The position numbers and the translations under genes were made by a program. From Stappia sp. ES.058 (GTDB lineage Bacteria > Pseudomonadota > Alphaproteobacteria > Rhizobiales > Stappiaceae), in the NCBI RefSeq assembly GCF_900105595.1, contig NZ_LT629784.1, positions 2,542,001-2,606,000 on the forward strand: a stretch of DNA of 64,000 bases, in the 5' to 3' direction. Each line of letters opens with the position of its first letter. Position 1 is the first letter of the stretch. A model generated the notes under the pieces. That model ran no database searches, was not told where the DNA came from, and saw only the letters and a program-made list of their open reading frames with translations. Shown here piece after piece: positions 48,157 to 57,143 of the stretch.

Positions 48157-50700
48157 TCAACTCGCCAGCACGTCCTTCACCACGGTGGCCAGCTGCTTCA
48201 GCGTGAAGGGCTTGGGCAGGAAGGAGAACTTTTCGTTTTCCGGCAGGTTCTTCTCGAAGGCGTCTTCCGCGTAGCCCGAGACGAAGATGATCTTCAGGTC
48301 CGGCTGGGTCTTGCGCAATTCGCGCAAGAGCGACGGCCCGTCCATTTCCGGCATGACCACGTCGGAGACGACCAGATCGACCGCGCCACCGGTCTCTTCC
48401 ATGATCTCCAGCGCTTCCGCGCCGCTTGCCGCCTCGTGCACGGTGTAGCCGCGCGACGTCAGCGCCCGCCCGGCGAAGGCCCGCACGGCCTCCTCGTCCT
48501 CGACGAGGAGAATGGTCGCCGAGCCGGTGAGATCGGCCAGTTGCTGCTGCTCGACCGGCTTGACCTCGACCTGTTCGTTCTCGTCGCGCACGTGCCGGGG
48601 GAAGAAGATGCGGAAGGTCGTCCCCTCCCCGATCTCGCTGGTGCAGAAAATGAAACCGCCGGTCTGCTTGACGATGCCGTAGACGGTCGACAGGCCGAGC
48701 CCCGTTCCCTTGCCGACATCCTTGGTCGAGAAGAACGGCTCGAAGATCTTTTCCATCACCTCGGGCGTCATGCCCGTGCCGGTGTCCGACACCTCGATCA
48801 GCGTGTATTCCGCCGCCGGCATGCCGCGGGTGTTGTCATAGGTTTTCGACTGGTCAGCATCGACGTTGAGCGTGCGGATGGTCAAGTGACCACCCTCCGG
48901 CATGGCGTCGCGGGCGTTCACGGCGAGATTGACGATGACCTGCTCAAGCTGGTTGAGATCGGCCATCACCGGCCACAGGTCGCGGCCGTGCACGACATTG
49001 AGCTCGACCTTCTCGCCCAGCAGACGGTCCAGCAGGATCGAGAGATCGGCGAGAACGTCGTTGAGGGCGAGTTCCTTCGGCCGCAGCGTCTGGCGGCGCG
49101 AGAAGGCAAGCAGCTGGCGCACCAGGCCGGCGGCCCGGTTGGCGTTCTGCTTGATGTTCATGATGTCCTGGAAGGACGGATCGCTCGGCCGGTGGCTGGC
49201 GAGCAAAAGGTCGGAAAAGCCGATGATCGCGGTCAGGACGTTGTTGAAGTCATGCGCGACGCCGCCGGCGAGCTGGCCGATGGCCTGCATCTTCTGCCCC
49301 TGCGCGAATTGCGCCTCCAGCACCCGCTGCGCCGTGGTCTCCAGCACATAGACGATGGCCGCGTCGCCGTCGTCCTCGCCGTCGCGCACCGCCGAGACAT
49401 AGAAGGTGGCCGAACGCCCGTCCTCACGATCGTCGAGGCGCACGTCCACCGGCGGGATCTCGCTTTGGCCGTCGCCGGCCGCGGACAGCGCCACCGCCAG
49501 CGCGGGACGCGCAGTTTCCGCCACCAGATCGACCAGCTTCGCCGCGCCGTTGCCGCCATCGGCCGCCCCGAAGGAGCGCACGAAGGGCGCATTGGTCTTG
49601 CGGATCGTGCCGTCGCGCGCAACCGAGGCAATCGCAATCGGCGTGTTGTTGAAAAAGCGCGCAAAGCGCACCTCGGACGAGCGAAGCGCTTCGGAGGCAT
49701 CCTCGCCCTTGGACCGGTTGAGCACCAGCGAACGGCTTTCGCCGGCGCGCCCCTTGGCGCCGAAGGGCACACGGTGATGGATGCGCACGGGAATGCTGCG
49801 GCCGCTGCGCGCGACGAGGTCGAGGTCGAAGATCTCCGTCTTCACCTCGCCGGCCTGCCCGTTCATCGTCAGGAAGAGTTCCGCGCCATCGCCGCGAATG
49901 AAGTCCGCGAGCTTCAGCGAGCCGGCCTTGAAGCTGACGAGATCGTAGCCGAGCCAGTCGGCGAGCGTGGCGTTGAGATAGACGAGCCGGCCCTCGCCAT
50001 CGCAGGAAAAGAACCCCGCCGGTGCATGATCCAGGAAATTGATCACGCGCTGCAGTTCCTGGAAGGAGGTTTCCTGTTCCGTCCGGTCGAGGCTGATGTC
50101 CGCCACCTGCCACACCGTGCAGGTTCGGGGTCGCTCCTGCTTGCTGCCCAGCGTCAACGGACGAACCCGCACCCGGTACCAGTGCGGGGTCCCGTCGGAC
50201 TGGCCGAGCGGATGGGGGAGACGGATCTCCTCCTCCCCGCCGCGATTGTCCTCGGCCGCGCGGGCGAGGTGGAAGATCGCGTCCGTCGCGGCCGGATCGA
50301 AGGAAAACACCCGTTCGACACTGCGCACATCGCTTGACGAGTCCGCGCCGACGATGTCCGCATAGGCCGCGTTGGCATAGACAATGCGCCCGTCGCGCTC
50401 CGTTACAAGGACGCCTTCCTCGAGGGTGTTGAGAAATTCCGCCGGCACGGGGCTCGGCGTCGCACGCACGGAAAACCGCAACAGGCCAATCGCGCCGGCA
50501 AACAGCGAGAAAACACCCACCACGGCCAGCGAGCCGAGAAGCGCAAGCACATAGGGCTCGGCCTGTTCGCGCGACATGACTGCAAGACCGGAGGCCGCGG
50601 CGACCAGCGCCAGCGCCAGCAGGATGAGAAGGCCGATATTGCCGGAGCGCTCCGGACGGTCAATCGCCGGCGATCTCGAACTGGAATCCGTCTCGTTCAT
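48157..50700 (-). CDS. cckA: Hybrid sensor histidine kinase CckA
   Basis: 847 residues: two membrane helices near 25-68, three PAS-like segments (about 85-200, 220-340, 350-470), the phosphoacceptor helix [20 protein letters not shown], an HATPase domain ([37 protein letters not shown]), and a C-terminal receiver with [12 protein letters not shown]. This is the CckA layout. CckA phosphorylates CtrA and CpdR through ChpT to control cell cycle and flagellum genes. ATG 50700 is preferred to a TTG two codons earlier. It lies 69 bases after flhB on the same strand. Confidence 0.95.
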   Translation of the reverse strand: MNETDSSSRSPAIDRPERSGNIGLLILLALALVAAASGLAVMSREQAEPYVLALLGSLAVVGVFSLFAGAIGLLRFSVRATPSPVPAEFLNTLEEGVLVTERDGRIVYANAAYADIVGADSSSDVRSVERVFSFDPAATDAIFHLARAAEDNRGGEEEIRLPHPLGQSDGTPHWYRVRVRPLTLGSKQERPRTCTVWQVADISLDRTEQETSFQELQRVINFLDHAPAGFFSCDGEGRLVYLNATLADWLGYDLVSFKAGSLKLADFIRGDGAELFLTMNGQAGEVKTEIFDLDLVARSGRSIPVRIHHRVPFGAKGRAGESRSLVLNRSKGEDASEALRSSEVRFARFFNNTPIAIASVARDGTIRKTNAPFVRSFGAADGGNGAAKLVDLVAETARPALAVALSAAGDGQSEIPPVDVRLDDREDGRSATFYVSAVRDGEDDGDAAIVYVLETTAQRVLEAQFAQGQKMQAIGQLAGGVAHDFNNVLTAIIGFSDLLLASHRPSDPSFQDIMNIKQNANRAAGLVRQLLAFSRRQTLRPKELALNDVLADLSILLDRLLGEKVELNVVHGRDLWPVMADLNQLEQVIVNLAVNARDAMPEGGHLTIRTLNVDADQSKTYDNTRGMPAAEYTLIEVSDTGTGMTPEVMEKIFEPFFSTKDVGKGTGLGLSTVYGIVKQTGGFIFCTSEIGEGTTFRIFFPRHVRDENEQVEVKPVEQQQLADLTGSATILLVEDEEAVRAFAGRALTSRGYTVHEAASGAEALEIMEETGGAVDLVVSDVVMPEMDGPSLLRELRKTQPDLKIIFVSGYAEDAFEKNLPENEKFSFLPKPFTLKQLATVVKDVLAS

Positions 50701-50769
50701 CTTCAACCCCGCAAGGCGCGTCCCGCCCGCTCTCCCGCTTTTCGTCCCGCTCGCACCGAGGCACCGGCC

Positions 50770-51846
50770 CTATCCGCGCCACGAACCCCGCTCCCGCATT
50801 CGATAAACGAAACCGATCACTTCTGCCACTGCGCGATACTGCTCTTCCGGCACTTCCTGGTCGATGTCGATCGTTGCGTGAAGCGCGCGAGCAAGCGGCG
50901 GGTTCTCGATCACCGGAACATTGTTGTCCTTCGCTATCTCGCGAATCTTCAGCGCGACCTGATCGATGCCCTTGGCAACGCAGGTCGGGGCCTGCATGCC
51001 CTGTTCGTATCTGAGCGCCACCGCATAGTGCGTCGGGTTGGTGATGACCACCGTCGCGTCCGGCACGGCCGCCATCATGCGCTTGCGCGAGCGCTCCATG
51101 CGCAACTGACGGATCTTGCCCTTGACCAGCGGGTCGCCCTCGGTCTGCTTGTATTCCTCCTTGACCTCATGCTGGGTCATCTTCTGTTTTTCGAACCATT
51201 TGTTGCGCTGGTACAGATAATCGGCCGCAGCGACGACCGTCATCACCGCCAGGATCGCCGCGATCAGCTGGAGGATCAGCGCACGCGTTTCCTCCAAAAG
51301 CACGCCGGGTTCACGAAAGATCATCGTGTCGATTTCCGTGCGATGCGGCCACAGCACCGCGACCATCAGTCCGCTGACAACGCAGATCTTCACCAGTCCC
51401 TTGGCGAAATTGACGAGGCTTTCCGAGGAAAACAGCCGCTTGAAGCCGGCGGCCGGGGAAATCTTGTTGAGCTTCGGCTTCATCCGTTCCGCCGACCAGA
51501 TCAGGCTGTGCTGGATCATGTTGCCGGCGAGCGCGGTAAACAGCAGAACAAGCAGCGGAAGCGCCAGGATGGCCGCGATGCGCGCGCCCGTCCCCCGCCA
51601 CAGGTCCGTCAGGCCAGGACCATCGACCGGGATCTCATGCGCATGGACGAAATACCCGCGCAGGGCGTTCTGCAACGCATCGGCGGCCCCCGGCGCCATG
51701 ATCGCGACAACAAGCCCCGTGCCCAGCATCGCGAACCAGGTCGACACCTCCTGGCTCTTGGCGACGTCGCCTTTTTTCAGGGCGTCATCGAGCTTTTTTT
51801 GCGTGGGGTCTTCTGTTTTTTCGGAATCGTCGTTTTGCTCGGCCAT
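50770..51846 (-). CDS. flhB: Flagellar type III export switch protein FlhB
   Basis: 358 residues with the hydrophilic start DDSEKTEDPTQKKLDDALKKG, four membrane helices, and the NPTHYAVALRY autocleavage site followed by the cytoplasmic domain (CVAKGIDQVALKIREIAKDN). FlhB switches the export apparatus from rod/hook to filament substrates. Its start is 3 bases after the fliR stop. Confidence 0.97.
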   Translation of the reverse strand: MAEQNDDSEKTEDPTQKKLDDALKKGDVAKSQEVSTWFAMLGTGLVVAIMAPGAADALQNALRGYFVHAHEIPVDGPGLTDLWRGTGARIAAILALPLLVLLFTALAGNMIQHSLIWSAERMKPKLNKISPAAGFKRLFSSESLVNFAKGLVKICVVSGLMVAVLWPHRTEIDTMIFREPGVLLEETRALILQLIAAILAVMTVVAAADYLYQRNKWFEKQKMTQHEVKEEYKQTEGDPLVKGKIRQLRMERSRKRMMAAVPDATVVITNPTHYAVALRYEQGMQAPTCVAKGIDQVALKIREIAKDNNVPVIENPPLARALHATIDIDQEVPEEQYRAVAEVIGFVYRMRERGSWRG

Positions 51847-51849
51847 GCC

Positions 51850-52623
51850 CTACCCCGCGATGAAACGGCCGAGCGCCGTTTCGAAGTGTCCGAGATACCA
51901 CATCATCATCGTCACCAGCAGCGCGAAGAGCATCACGCCGCCGATGGCGATGTTGAGCGGCATGGCGATGAAGAAGATCTGCATTTGCGGCATCAGCTTG
52001 TTCAATAGCCCGAGACCGAAGTAGAAAACCAGACCCACCACGATGAAAGGCGCGGCGAGACGGACCGCGATGGAAAAGATATCCGCGACGAGCATGGTAG
52101 CCATTTCGGCCAGATCGCCAACAGGCAGGCCACTGCCGGGTGGAAACAGCTGAAAGCTGTCATGCATCGCCGCAATCACCAGGAAGTGCAGGTCGAAGGC
52201 GAAGATCAGCGTGATGCCCAGCAGGCTCAGGAACGACCCGATCACCGCGCCCTGCTGCCCGTCCATGGTCGGGTCGGTCGCCATGGCGAAGGCAAGACCC
52301 GACTGGCTGGCGATGATCATTCCGGCAATCGACAGCGTGTAGGTGATCATCCGCGCGCCAAGGCCGACAAAAAAGCCGATCACGAATTCCGTGGCGAGCA
52401 GCATGATGACCCGTGCCAGCGGCGCGGTCGCATCGACCGCGTAGAGCGGTGCCATCAGGGGATAGAAGACAAGGGTCAAGAGCAGGGCGATGGCGAGGCG
52501 CACACGCGGCGAGATCGACCCCTCCCCCAGCGCCGGCATCAGCATCATCATCGTGCCGATGCGGGCGAAGAGAAGCATGAAGAGAAGCGCGACCTGCGGC
52601 AGAAACGCGACATCGAAGGTCAT
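51850..52623 (-). CDS. fliR: Flagellar export gate protein FliR
   Basis: 257 residues, six membrane helices, with the family segments FARIGTMMMLMPALGEGSIS, ASQSGLAFAMATDPTMDGQQ and LMPQMQIFFIAMPLNIAIGG. Forms the export gate with FliP and FliQ. Spacing to fliQ is 6 bases. Confidence 0.97.
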   Translation of the reverse strand: MTFDVAFLPQVALLFMLLFARIGTMMMLMPALGEGSISPRVRLAIALLLTLVFYPLMAPLYAVDATAPLARVIMLLATEFVIGFFVGLGARMITYTLSIAGMIIASQSGLAFAMATDPTMDGQQGAVIGSFLSLLGITLIFAFDLHFLVIAAMHDSFQLFPPGSGLPVGDLAEMATMLVADIFSIAVRLAAPFIVVGLVFYFGLGLLNKLMPQMQIFFIAMPLNIAIGGVMLFALLVTMMMWYLGHFETALGRFIAG

Positions 52624-52629
52624 GACCGA

Positions 52630-52899
52630 CTATCCGCTGCCATTGATGATCAGGTCGGCAAGCCGCGCCGTGTAGCTGCCAAGGACCTGCCCCATGAAGG
52701 GCAGCGTCACGAGCAGCGTGAGAAAGATCGCCAGGATCTTGGGAACGAAGACGAGCGTCATTTCCTGGATCTGGGTCAACGCCTGGAACAGCGCGATCAC
52801 CACACCGACCCCAAGGCCGACAACCATGGGCGGCGCCGAGACGATGATAAGGGTCCAGATCCCCTGGCGGGCGATGTCGAGAACCTCTGGTCCGGTCAT
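52630..52899 (-). CDS. fliQ: Flagellar export gate protein FliQ
   Basis: 89 residues with two membrane helices and the conserved ALFQALTQIQEMTLVFVPKI. Part of the FliP5Q4R1 gate. It lies between fliE and fliR in an unbroken leftward gene order. Confidence 0.97.
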   Translation of the reverse strand: MTGPEVLDIARQGIWTLIIVSAPPMVVGLGVGVVIALFQALTQIQEMTLVFVPKILAIFLTLLVTLPFMGQVLGSYTARLADLIINGSG

Positions 52900-52982
52900 G
52901 TCGGCATTCTGCTCCCGAGCGCGGCCTTGCGCAATTCCAGCTCACGCGCGGTCCGTCAGGGCACACCTTGCGGGGCCGCTGA

Positions 52983-53297
52983 TCAGATCGGCATGCGCAT
53001 GATCTCCTGATAGGCGGAGATCACACGATCACGCACCGAAACGAGCGTTTCCATCGCCACTTCCGTCTCTGCGACCGCGGTCACGACATCAACGACATTC
53101 GCATTGCCCTGCGTCATCGCAAGCGCCTGGGCATCCGACTTGGCACCCTGCTCGGTCACGGTTTCGACGGCGGACTTGACCATGTTTGCAAAGTCGGCCC
53201 CGCCCGTCGACGGCGTTTCGATCTTCTTATCCTGATTCGGCCCGGCAAGGGCGGAGGTCATGCGATAGGCGCCAGCGGCAATCGACGGGGTGGACAT
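52983..53297 (-). CDS. fliE: Flagellar hook-basal body protein FliE
   Basis: 104 residues. ATG 53297 (MSTPSIAAGAY) follows GGAG with 8-base spacing, better than a start nine codons earlier. The C-terminus DVVTAVAETEVAMETLVSVR then ISAYQEIMRMPI is the family signature. FliE joins the MS ring to the rod. Confidence 0.95.
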   Translation of the reverse strand: MSTPSIAAGAYRMTSALAGPNQDKKIETPSTGGADFANMVKSAVETVTEQGAKSDAQALAMTQGNANVVDVVTAVAETEVAMETLVSVRDRVISAYQEIMRMPI

Positions 53298-53348
53298 GGC
53301 GGAAACTCCGATTGAAAAATTCAATGCGCGCGGGGAAGCGCATCAGGG

Positions 53349-53759
53349 TCAGGCGCGCAGGATATCGATGGTCTTTTGCAGCATTCGCCGGGTCGACTGG
53401 ATGAGATTGAGGTTGGCCTCGTAGGACCGCTGCGCCTCACGCATGTCGGTCATCTCGATCAATGTGCTGACGTTCGGCATCTTGACGTTGCCGTCCGCAT
53501 CCGCCGCCGGATGGCCCGGGTCATAGCGTTCCTTGAACGCGGTCTTGTCGACCTCGACGCGCCCGAGCTCCACAACCTCGGCATTCAGCTCGCGATCGAG
53601 CGTCGCGCGAAAGGTCGGGATCTTGCGGCGATAGGGTTCCTCCTGCGGCGTACGCCCGGTGGAATCCGCGTTCGCGATGTTTTCCGCGATAATGCGCATG
53701 CGCCCGTTCTGGGCCTTGAGCCCGGATGCGGCGATAAAGATCGATTTCACGAAGTCCAC
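53349..53759 (-). CDS. flgC: Flagellar basal-body rod protein FlgC
   Basis: 136 residues with the rod-protein N-motif IAASGLKAQNGRMRIIAENI then ANADSTG, and the C-terminal MTDMREAQRSYEANLNLIQS. A proximal rod subunit. It follows flgB by 80 bases and precedes fliE. Confidence 0.96.
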   Translation of the reverse strand: MDFVKSIFIAASGLKAQNGRMRIIAENIANADSTGRTPQEEPYRRKIPTFRATLDRELNAEVVELGRVEVDKTAFKERYDPGHPAADADGNVKMPNVSTLIEMTDMREAQRSYEANLNLIQSTRRMLQKTIDILRA

Positions 53760-53839
53760 GTCGGCACTCCTTCAGGTGTGCGATCATCGGGAAGGGCGCG
53801 AATGCCGCCGGCGTATCCGAGGATTCCGCGCGCCTTGCC

Positions 53840-54241
53840 TCAGCGTGACAGGGCGGTGCGGATCAGGCCGAGCCCCTTGGTGTAAAGGGATGCGACCGTC
53901 TGGTAGTCCATCTGGTTCTCGGTCACCTTCATCATCTGCTCCTCGAGCACGACCGTGTTGGCGTCCGGCGTGATTTCGTAGCCATCGGCATCATCCGCTT
54001 CCGGCGATCCGGTTTCGCGAACCATGGAGGCCTGCAGATGGCGCGCGCTGGTGCGGCTTGTCTCAAGCCCCGAGGTCCGCGCCTTGAGCGCAGTCTCGAA
54101 GGAAAACGCCTTGAGATCCTTGCCGCGGTATCCCGGCGTATCGGCATTGGCCACATTTTCCGCCAGAACGCCTTGTCGCGATTGATGCCACTGCATCTTC
54201 GACTTCAGCGCCTGGAACAGCGGAAGATCCGAGATTGTCAT
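53840..54241 (-). CDS. flgB: Flagellar basal-body rod protein FlgB
   Basis: 133 residues: LFQALKSKMQWHQSRQGVLA then ENVANADTPGYRGKDL, the FlgB signature, and a C-terminal helix (LEEQMMKVTENQMDYQTVAS). First gene of the leftward flgB-flgC-fliE-fliQ-fliR-flhB series. A CtrA-type box lies 58 bases in front of its start. Confidence 0.96.
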   Translation of the reverse strand: MTISDLPLFQALKSKMQWHQSRQGVLAENVANADTPGYRGKDLKAFSFETALKARTSGLETSRTSARHLQASMVRETGSPEADDADGYEITPDANTVVLEEQMMKVTENQMDYQTVASLYTKGLGLIRTALSR

Positions 54242-54580
54242 GCGTCCGTTCCCGTGTCCGACTCTCTGCGTGCTAGGCAGATCCTGCCGGGTGGATGGTT
54301 AACGACGGGTTAACGATTAACACTTCGGTAATTTCCGCCCTTGCATTTCCGCCCGTTTCAGCCGGCAGGATGAGAGACGTTTGCAGGATGCACGAGGAGC
54401 GGGGAAAAATTTGCCCGGTCGCTTTTGCCTTCACTCTTTGAGAGAATCGCGCAAACCGGATAAACAGAAATCTGCGCGCGCGGGAATCGCTGCCACGCGG
54501 ACCTTGCAAATGCGGGGACGCACTCATGACGGCAGCGTGATCGTGACCTATCGGGGTTCCAGGAGAAAAGGCCCAATGGC
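54242..54580. other. 339-base divergent regulatory region between flgB and fliO
   Basis: It holds a CtrA-type site near flgB and otherwise no reading frame with family likeness. AGGAG at 54561-54565 may be the fliO ribosome site, although 15 bases from its ATG. Promoter hexamers cannot be assigned with certainty. Confidence 0.65.
54299..54314. promoter_or_regulatory. CtrA-type binding site (TTAA-N7-TTAAC)
   Basis: TTAA at 54299-54302, seven bases, TTAAC at 54310-54314, with a third TTAAC at 54317-54321. This equals the CtrA consensus of alphaproteobacteria, which controls early flagellar operons. It lies 58 bases before flgB and 267 before fliO. Confidence 0.75.
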
Positions 54581-56218
54581 ATGACAAGTTGGCTGGTGGA
54601 TACCTTCCAGATGGAACCGGGCTGGGCCCGGGGCATCGGATTTTTCATCGCCGTGGTGGTGGTGCTGGCGCTCATCTCCGTGTTTGTCTGGGTGCTGCGC
54701 CGCATCGCCGGCACACGGGTCATGGGCGGCCGTTCGCGCCAGCCGAGGGTCTCGGTAATGGATGCGGCAGCCCTCGACGCCCGGCGGCGCCTGATCCTGA
54801 TCCGCCGCGACAACGTGGAGCACCTGCTTTTGGTCGGCGGCCCGAGCGACGTCGTGGTGGAGCGCAACATCGTGCGCGGTGTTCCCGTTTCCCAGGCCTA
54901 CCCGCGCCAGTCGACGCAAACGCCGGCGGAGGCCGCGGCCGCCTCGCTTGCCCCGGCGGACAACCCGACGCCTCCTCCACAGGCAGAACCCGCACCCCGC
55001 GCCCCGGCACCGCGCCCCGCCGCTCCCGCACAGACCCCCGCCGCTCCCGCACAGCCCCCCGCGGCTCCCGCCCCGGCGCCCAGACGCATGGCCGCCGCGC
55101 CCGCGACGTCCGGAAGCCCCCCGGCTCCGCAATCGCCCGCCTCGCAGCCGCTTCGCCCGTCGCCCCGCGCCGCAGCCCCTGCGCCGCGCGCGCCGTCTTC
55201 AGGTGCGCCCGCAGCCGATATCGGACCCAAACGCCCGACACCGCTTCACCGCGCCGGCGCGTCGGTTGCGGCAGCCGGCGCCGCCGTTGCCGGCCTTGCC
55301 CGCACCGGCTCGCTGCGCACCGGCGACGGCCCCCAGGAAGACACGCCCCGCGTTTCGTCTCCGCGCGTCGACACGCCCGCCTCGCAGCGGCGCACGATCA
55401 CGCCGCCGTCGTCCGGCCCGGCCTCGACCGCACGCACCGCATATCCGCAGCCCGACGAGGAGCCGAAGGTCCCGGACGTCTCCGCTCCATCTCCAACGGA
55501 GAGCGCGACCGCACCGCGCGCGCCGTCCGACGCGCCGAAAACCGAACCGCCGGTCGTCGCGCCGCCGCGGGGATCAACCCCGACGCCTGAAGCTGCAGGA
55601 AAGGCACCCGACAGCGGAACGCCGGACGTCGCCGCAGCCTCGGGAAGCGGCACCCCGAAGCCCGATCCTGCGGATGCAGTGCCGACCACGTCGGAAACGT
55701 CCGCGCAGTCCCCCGCGAGCAGCTGGCGCAAGCCGGAGAACCCGCCGCAGGCTACGCAAAAGTCGCCGGACAAAACACCGAACGACATTGCCGACGCCGC
55801 AGCGGACACGGGGTCGCAGCGAGAGTCGGAAAAGGCCGGTCAGCCGGCGCCGTCTGCCGCGCCAGCAGCGTCAAAGCCTTCGGCCGGCGATCTGGAAGAC
55901 GCCTTGATGGCGGAATTCGATCAAAGCCGTTCATCCGGAACGGAACGATCCGCCTCTGCCTCAGCCACGAACGCCGGCACCGTGTCGGCGGATGCAACCG
56001 GCGACACGCCGTCGGATCCGGCCGCACCGGGTGTGAAGCCTCAGGCCGAGCGAACCGTCGAGACACCTGCAGCACCCGCCGGGGACGACACCAAGACTGC
56101 CGAAAGCAACACAGGGACAGGTGGCAAGAAAGACGCGGCCAGCGCCGTGACCATGGATGCGATCGAGGAGGAAATGGCGCGGCTGTTGAGCGAGATCGGC
56201 GGATCGAAATCGAAATGA
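54581..56218 (+). CDS. fliO: FliO-like flagellar biosynthesis protein with long disordered tail
   Basis: 545 residues. Residues ~18-42 are a membrane helix (GIGFFIAVVVVLALISVFVW), then a FliO-type domain (LDARRRLILIRRDNVEHLLL, VGGPSDVVVERNI) to ~105. The remaining ~440 residues are alanine, proline, serine and threonine rich and surely disordered, with two short ordered-looking motifs near the end (GDLEDALMAEFDQ and DAIEEEMARLLSEIGG). FliO normally has ~100-140 residues and helps assemble the FliP gate. fliP follows with a four-base overlap, confirming identity. The tail is unusual. Confidence 0.85.
   Translation: MTSWLVDTFQMEPGWARGIGFFIAVVVVLALISVFVWVLRRIAGTRVMGGRSRQPRVSVMDAAALDARRRLILIRRDNVEHLLLVGGPSDVVVERNIVRGVPVSQAYPRQSTQTPAEAAAASLAPADNPTPPPQAEPAPRAPAPRPAAPAQTPAAPAQPPAAPAPAPRRMAAAPATSGSPPAPQSPASQPLRPSPRAAAPAPRAPSSGAPAADIGPKRPTPLHRAGASVAAAGAAVAGLARTGSLRTGDGPQEDTPRVSSPRVDTPASQRRTITPPSSGPASTARTAYPQPDEEPKVPDVSAPSPTESATAPRAPSDAPKTEPPVVAPPRGSTPTPEAAGKAPDSGTPDVAAASGSGTPKPDPADAVPTTSETSAQSPASSWRKPENPPQATQKSPDKTPNDIADAAADTGSQRESEKAGQPAPSAAPAASKPSAGDLEDALMAEFDQSRSSGTERSASASATNAGTVSADATGDTPSDPAAPGVKPQAERTVETPAAPAGDDTKTAESNTGTGGKKDAASAVTMDAIEEEMARLLSEIGGSKSK
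55019..55081 (+). repeat. 21-bp imperfect tandem repeats in the fliO tail
   Basis: About three units with period 21 encode AAPAQTP, AAPAQPP and AAPAPAP in succession, marking growth of the low-complexity tail by slippage. Confidence 0.65.
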
Positions 56219-57021
56219 TGCCCGCGACCCGGCGCGTCCCGCATTTCCTGCGCGTCGGAGATCTCCGCGGGCGCAACCGTTACGGCGGCCTGATCCATGG
56301 GGCATGCCTCTCGTTCGTGTTTTTTCTCGTGCTTGGCGGGAGTGCGCTCGCTCAGGATATCTCCATCGGCTTTGGCGAAGGCACGGGTCTGACGGAACGT
56401 GCGGTCCAGCTTGTCGCGCTCCTCACCATCCTGAGCCTCGCGCCGTCGATCCTGGTGATGGTGACGAGTTTTACCCGGATCGTGGTCGTTTTGTCGCTGC
56501 TGCGCTCGGCCATCGGGCTTCAGACCGCGCCGCCGAATGCCGTGATGACATCGCTGGCGCTCTTTTTGACCGCATTCATCATGGCCCCCACCTTCGAGGC
56601 TGCCTACAACGAGGGTGTTCAGCCGCTTGTCGAAGGTTCTATTGAACTGAACGAAGCCTTCGAGCGCGCATCGACACCGTTTCACAGCTTCATGCGCGCG
56701 AATGTGCGCGAAAAGGACCTGTCCCTCTTCATCGAGCTGTCAGGTCAACCGGCCCCCGAGGAACCGGCGGATATCAGCATGCGCATTCTGGTCCCCGCCT
56801 TCATGATCAGCGAGTTGCGACGGGCATTCGAGATCGGCTTTCTGCTGTACCTGCCGTTCCTGATCATCGACCTGGTTATCGCCTCGGTATTGATGTCGAT
56901 GGGCATGATGATGCTGCCGCCGGTGGTGATATCCCTGCCGTTCAAGCTGATCTTCTTCGTTCTGGTGGACGGCTGGAACCTGATCGCAGGCAGTCTGGTG
57001 CAAAGCTTCGCCAGCGGCTGA
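56215..57021 (+). CDS. fliP: Flagellar export gate protein FliP
   Basis: About 268 residues with a cleavable signal (CLSFVFFLVLGGSALA), then the FliP core: LAPSILVMVTSFTRIVVVLS, LRSAIGLQTAPPNAVMTSLA, SMRILVPAFMISELRRAFEI and MGMMMLPPVVISLPFKLIFF. Gate subunit of the flagellar exporter. ATG 56215 overlaps the fliO stop by four bases; a start one codon later is equal. Confidence 0.96.
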   Translation: MMPATRRVPHFLRVGDLRGRNRYGGLIHGACLSFVFFLVLGGSALAQDISIGFGEGTGLTERAVQLVALLTILSLAPSILVMVTSFTRIVVVLSLLRSAIGLQTAPPNAVMTSLALFLTAFIMAPTFEAAYNEGVQPLVEGSIELNEAFERASTPFHSFMRANVREKDLSLFIELSGQPAPEEPADISMRILVPAFMISELRRAFEIGFLLYLPFLIIDLVIASVLMSMGMMMLPPVVISLPFKLIFFVLVDGWNLIAGSLVQSFASG

Positions 57022-57143
57022 GGCAACGGCACACGGATCGCTCCGCACTCCAGATGCTTGACGGATGACCGGCCCGCTCCGCACACCCGTCTTCGCGGTG
57101 TTTGGCCAGTTTGCAGGCCACGCACGCCGGTCTTGATTTATGG

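Noticed and set aside
48436..50337. Long plus-strand frame over cckA
   Set aside because: Antisense shadow of CckA domains; composition rich in R, G and H with no fold-like pattern.
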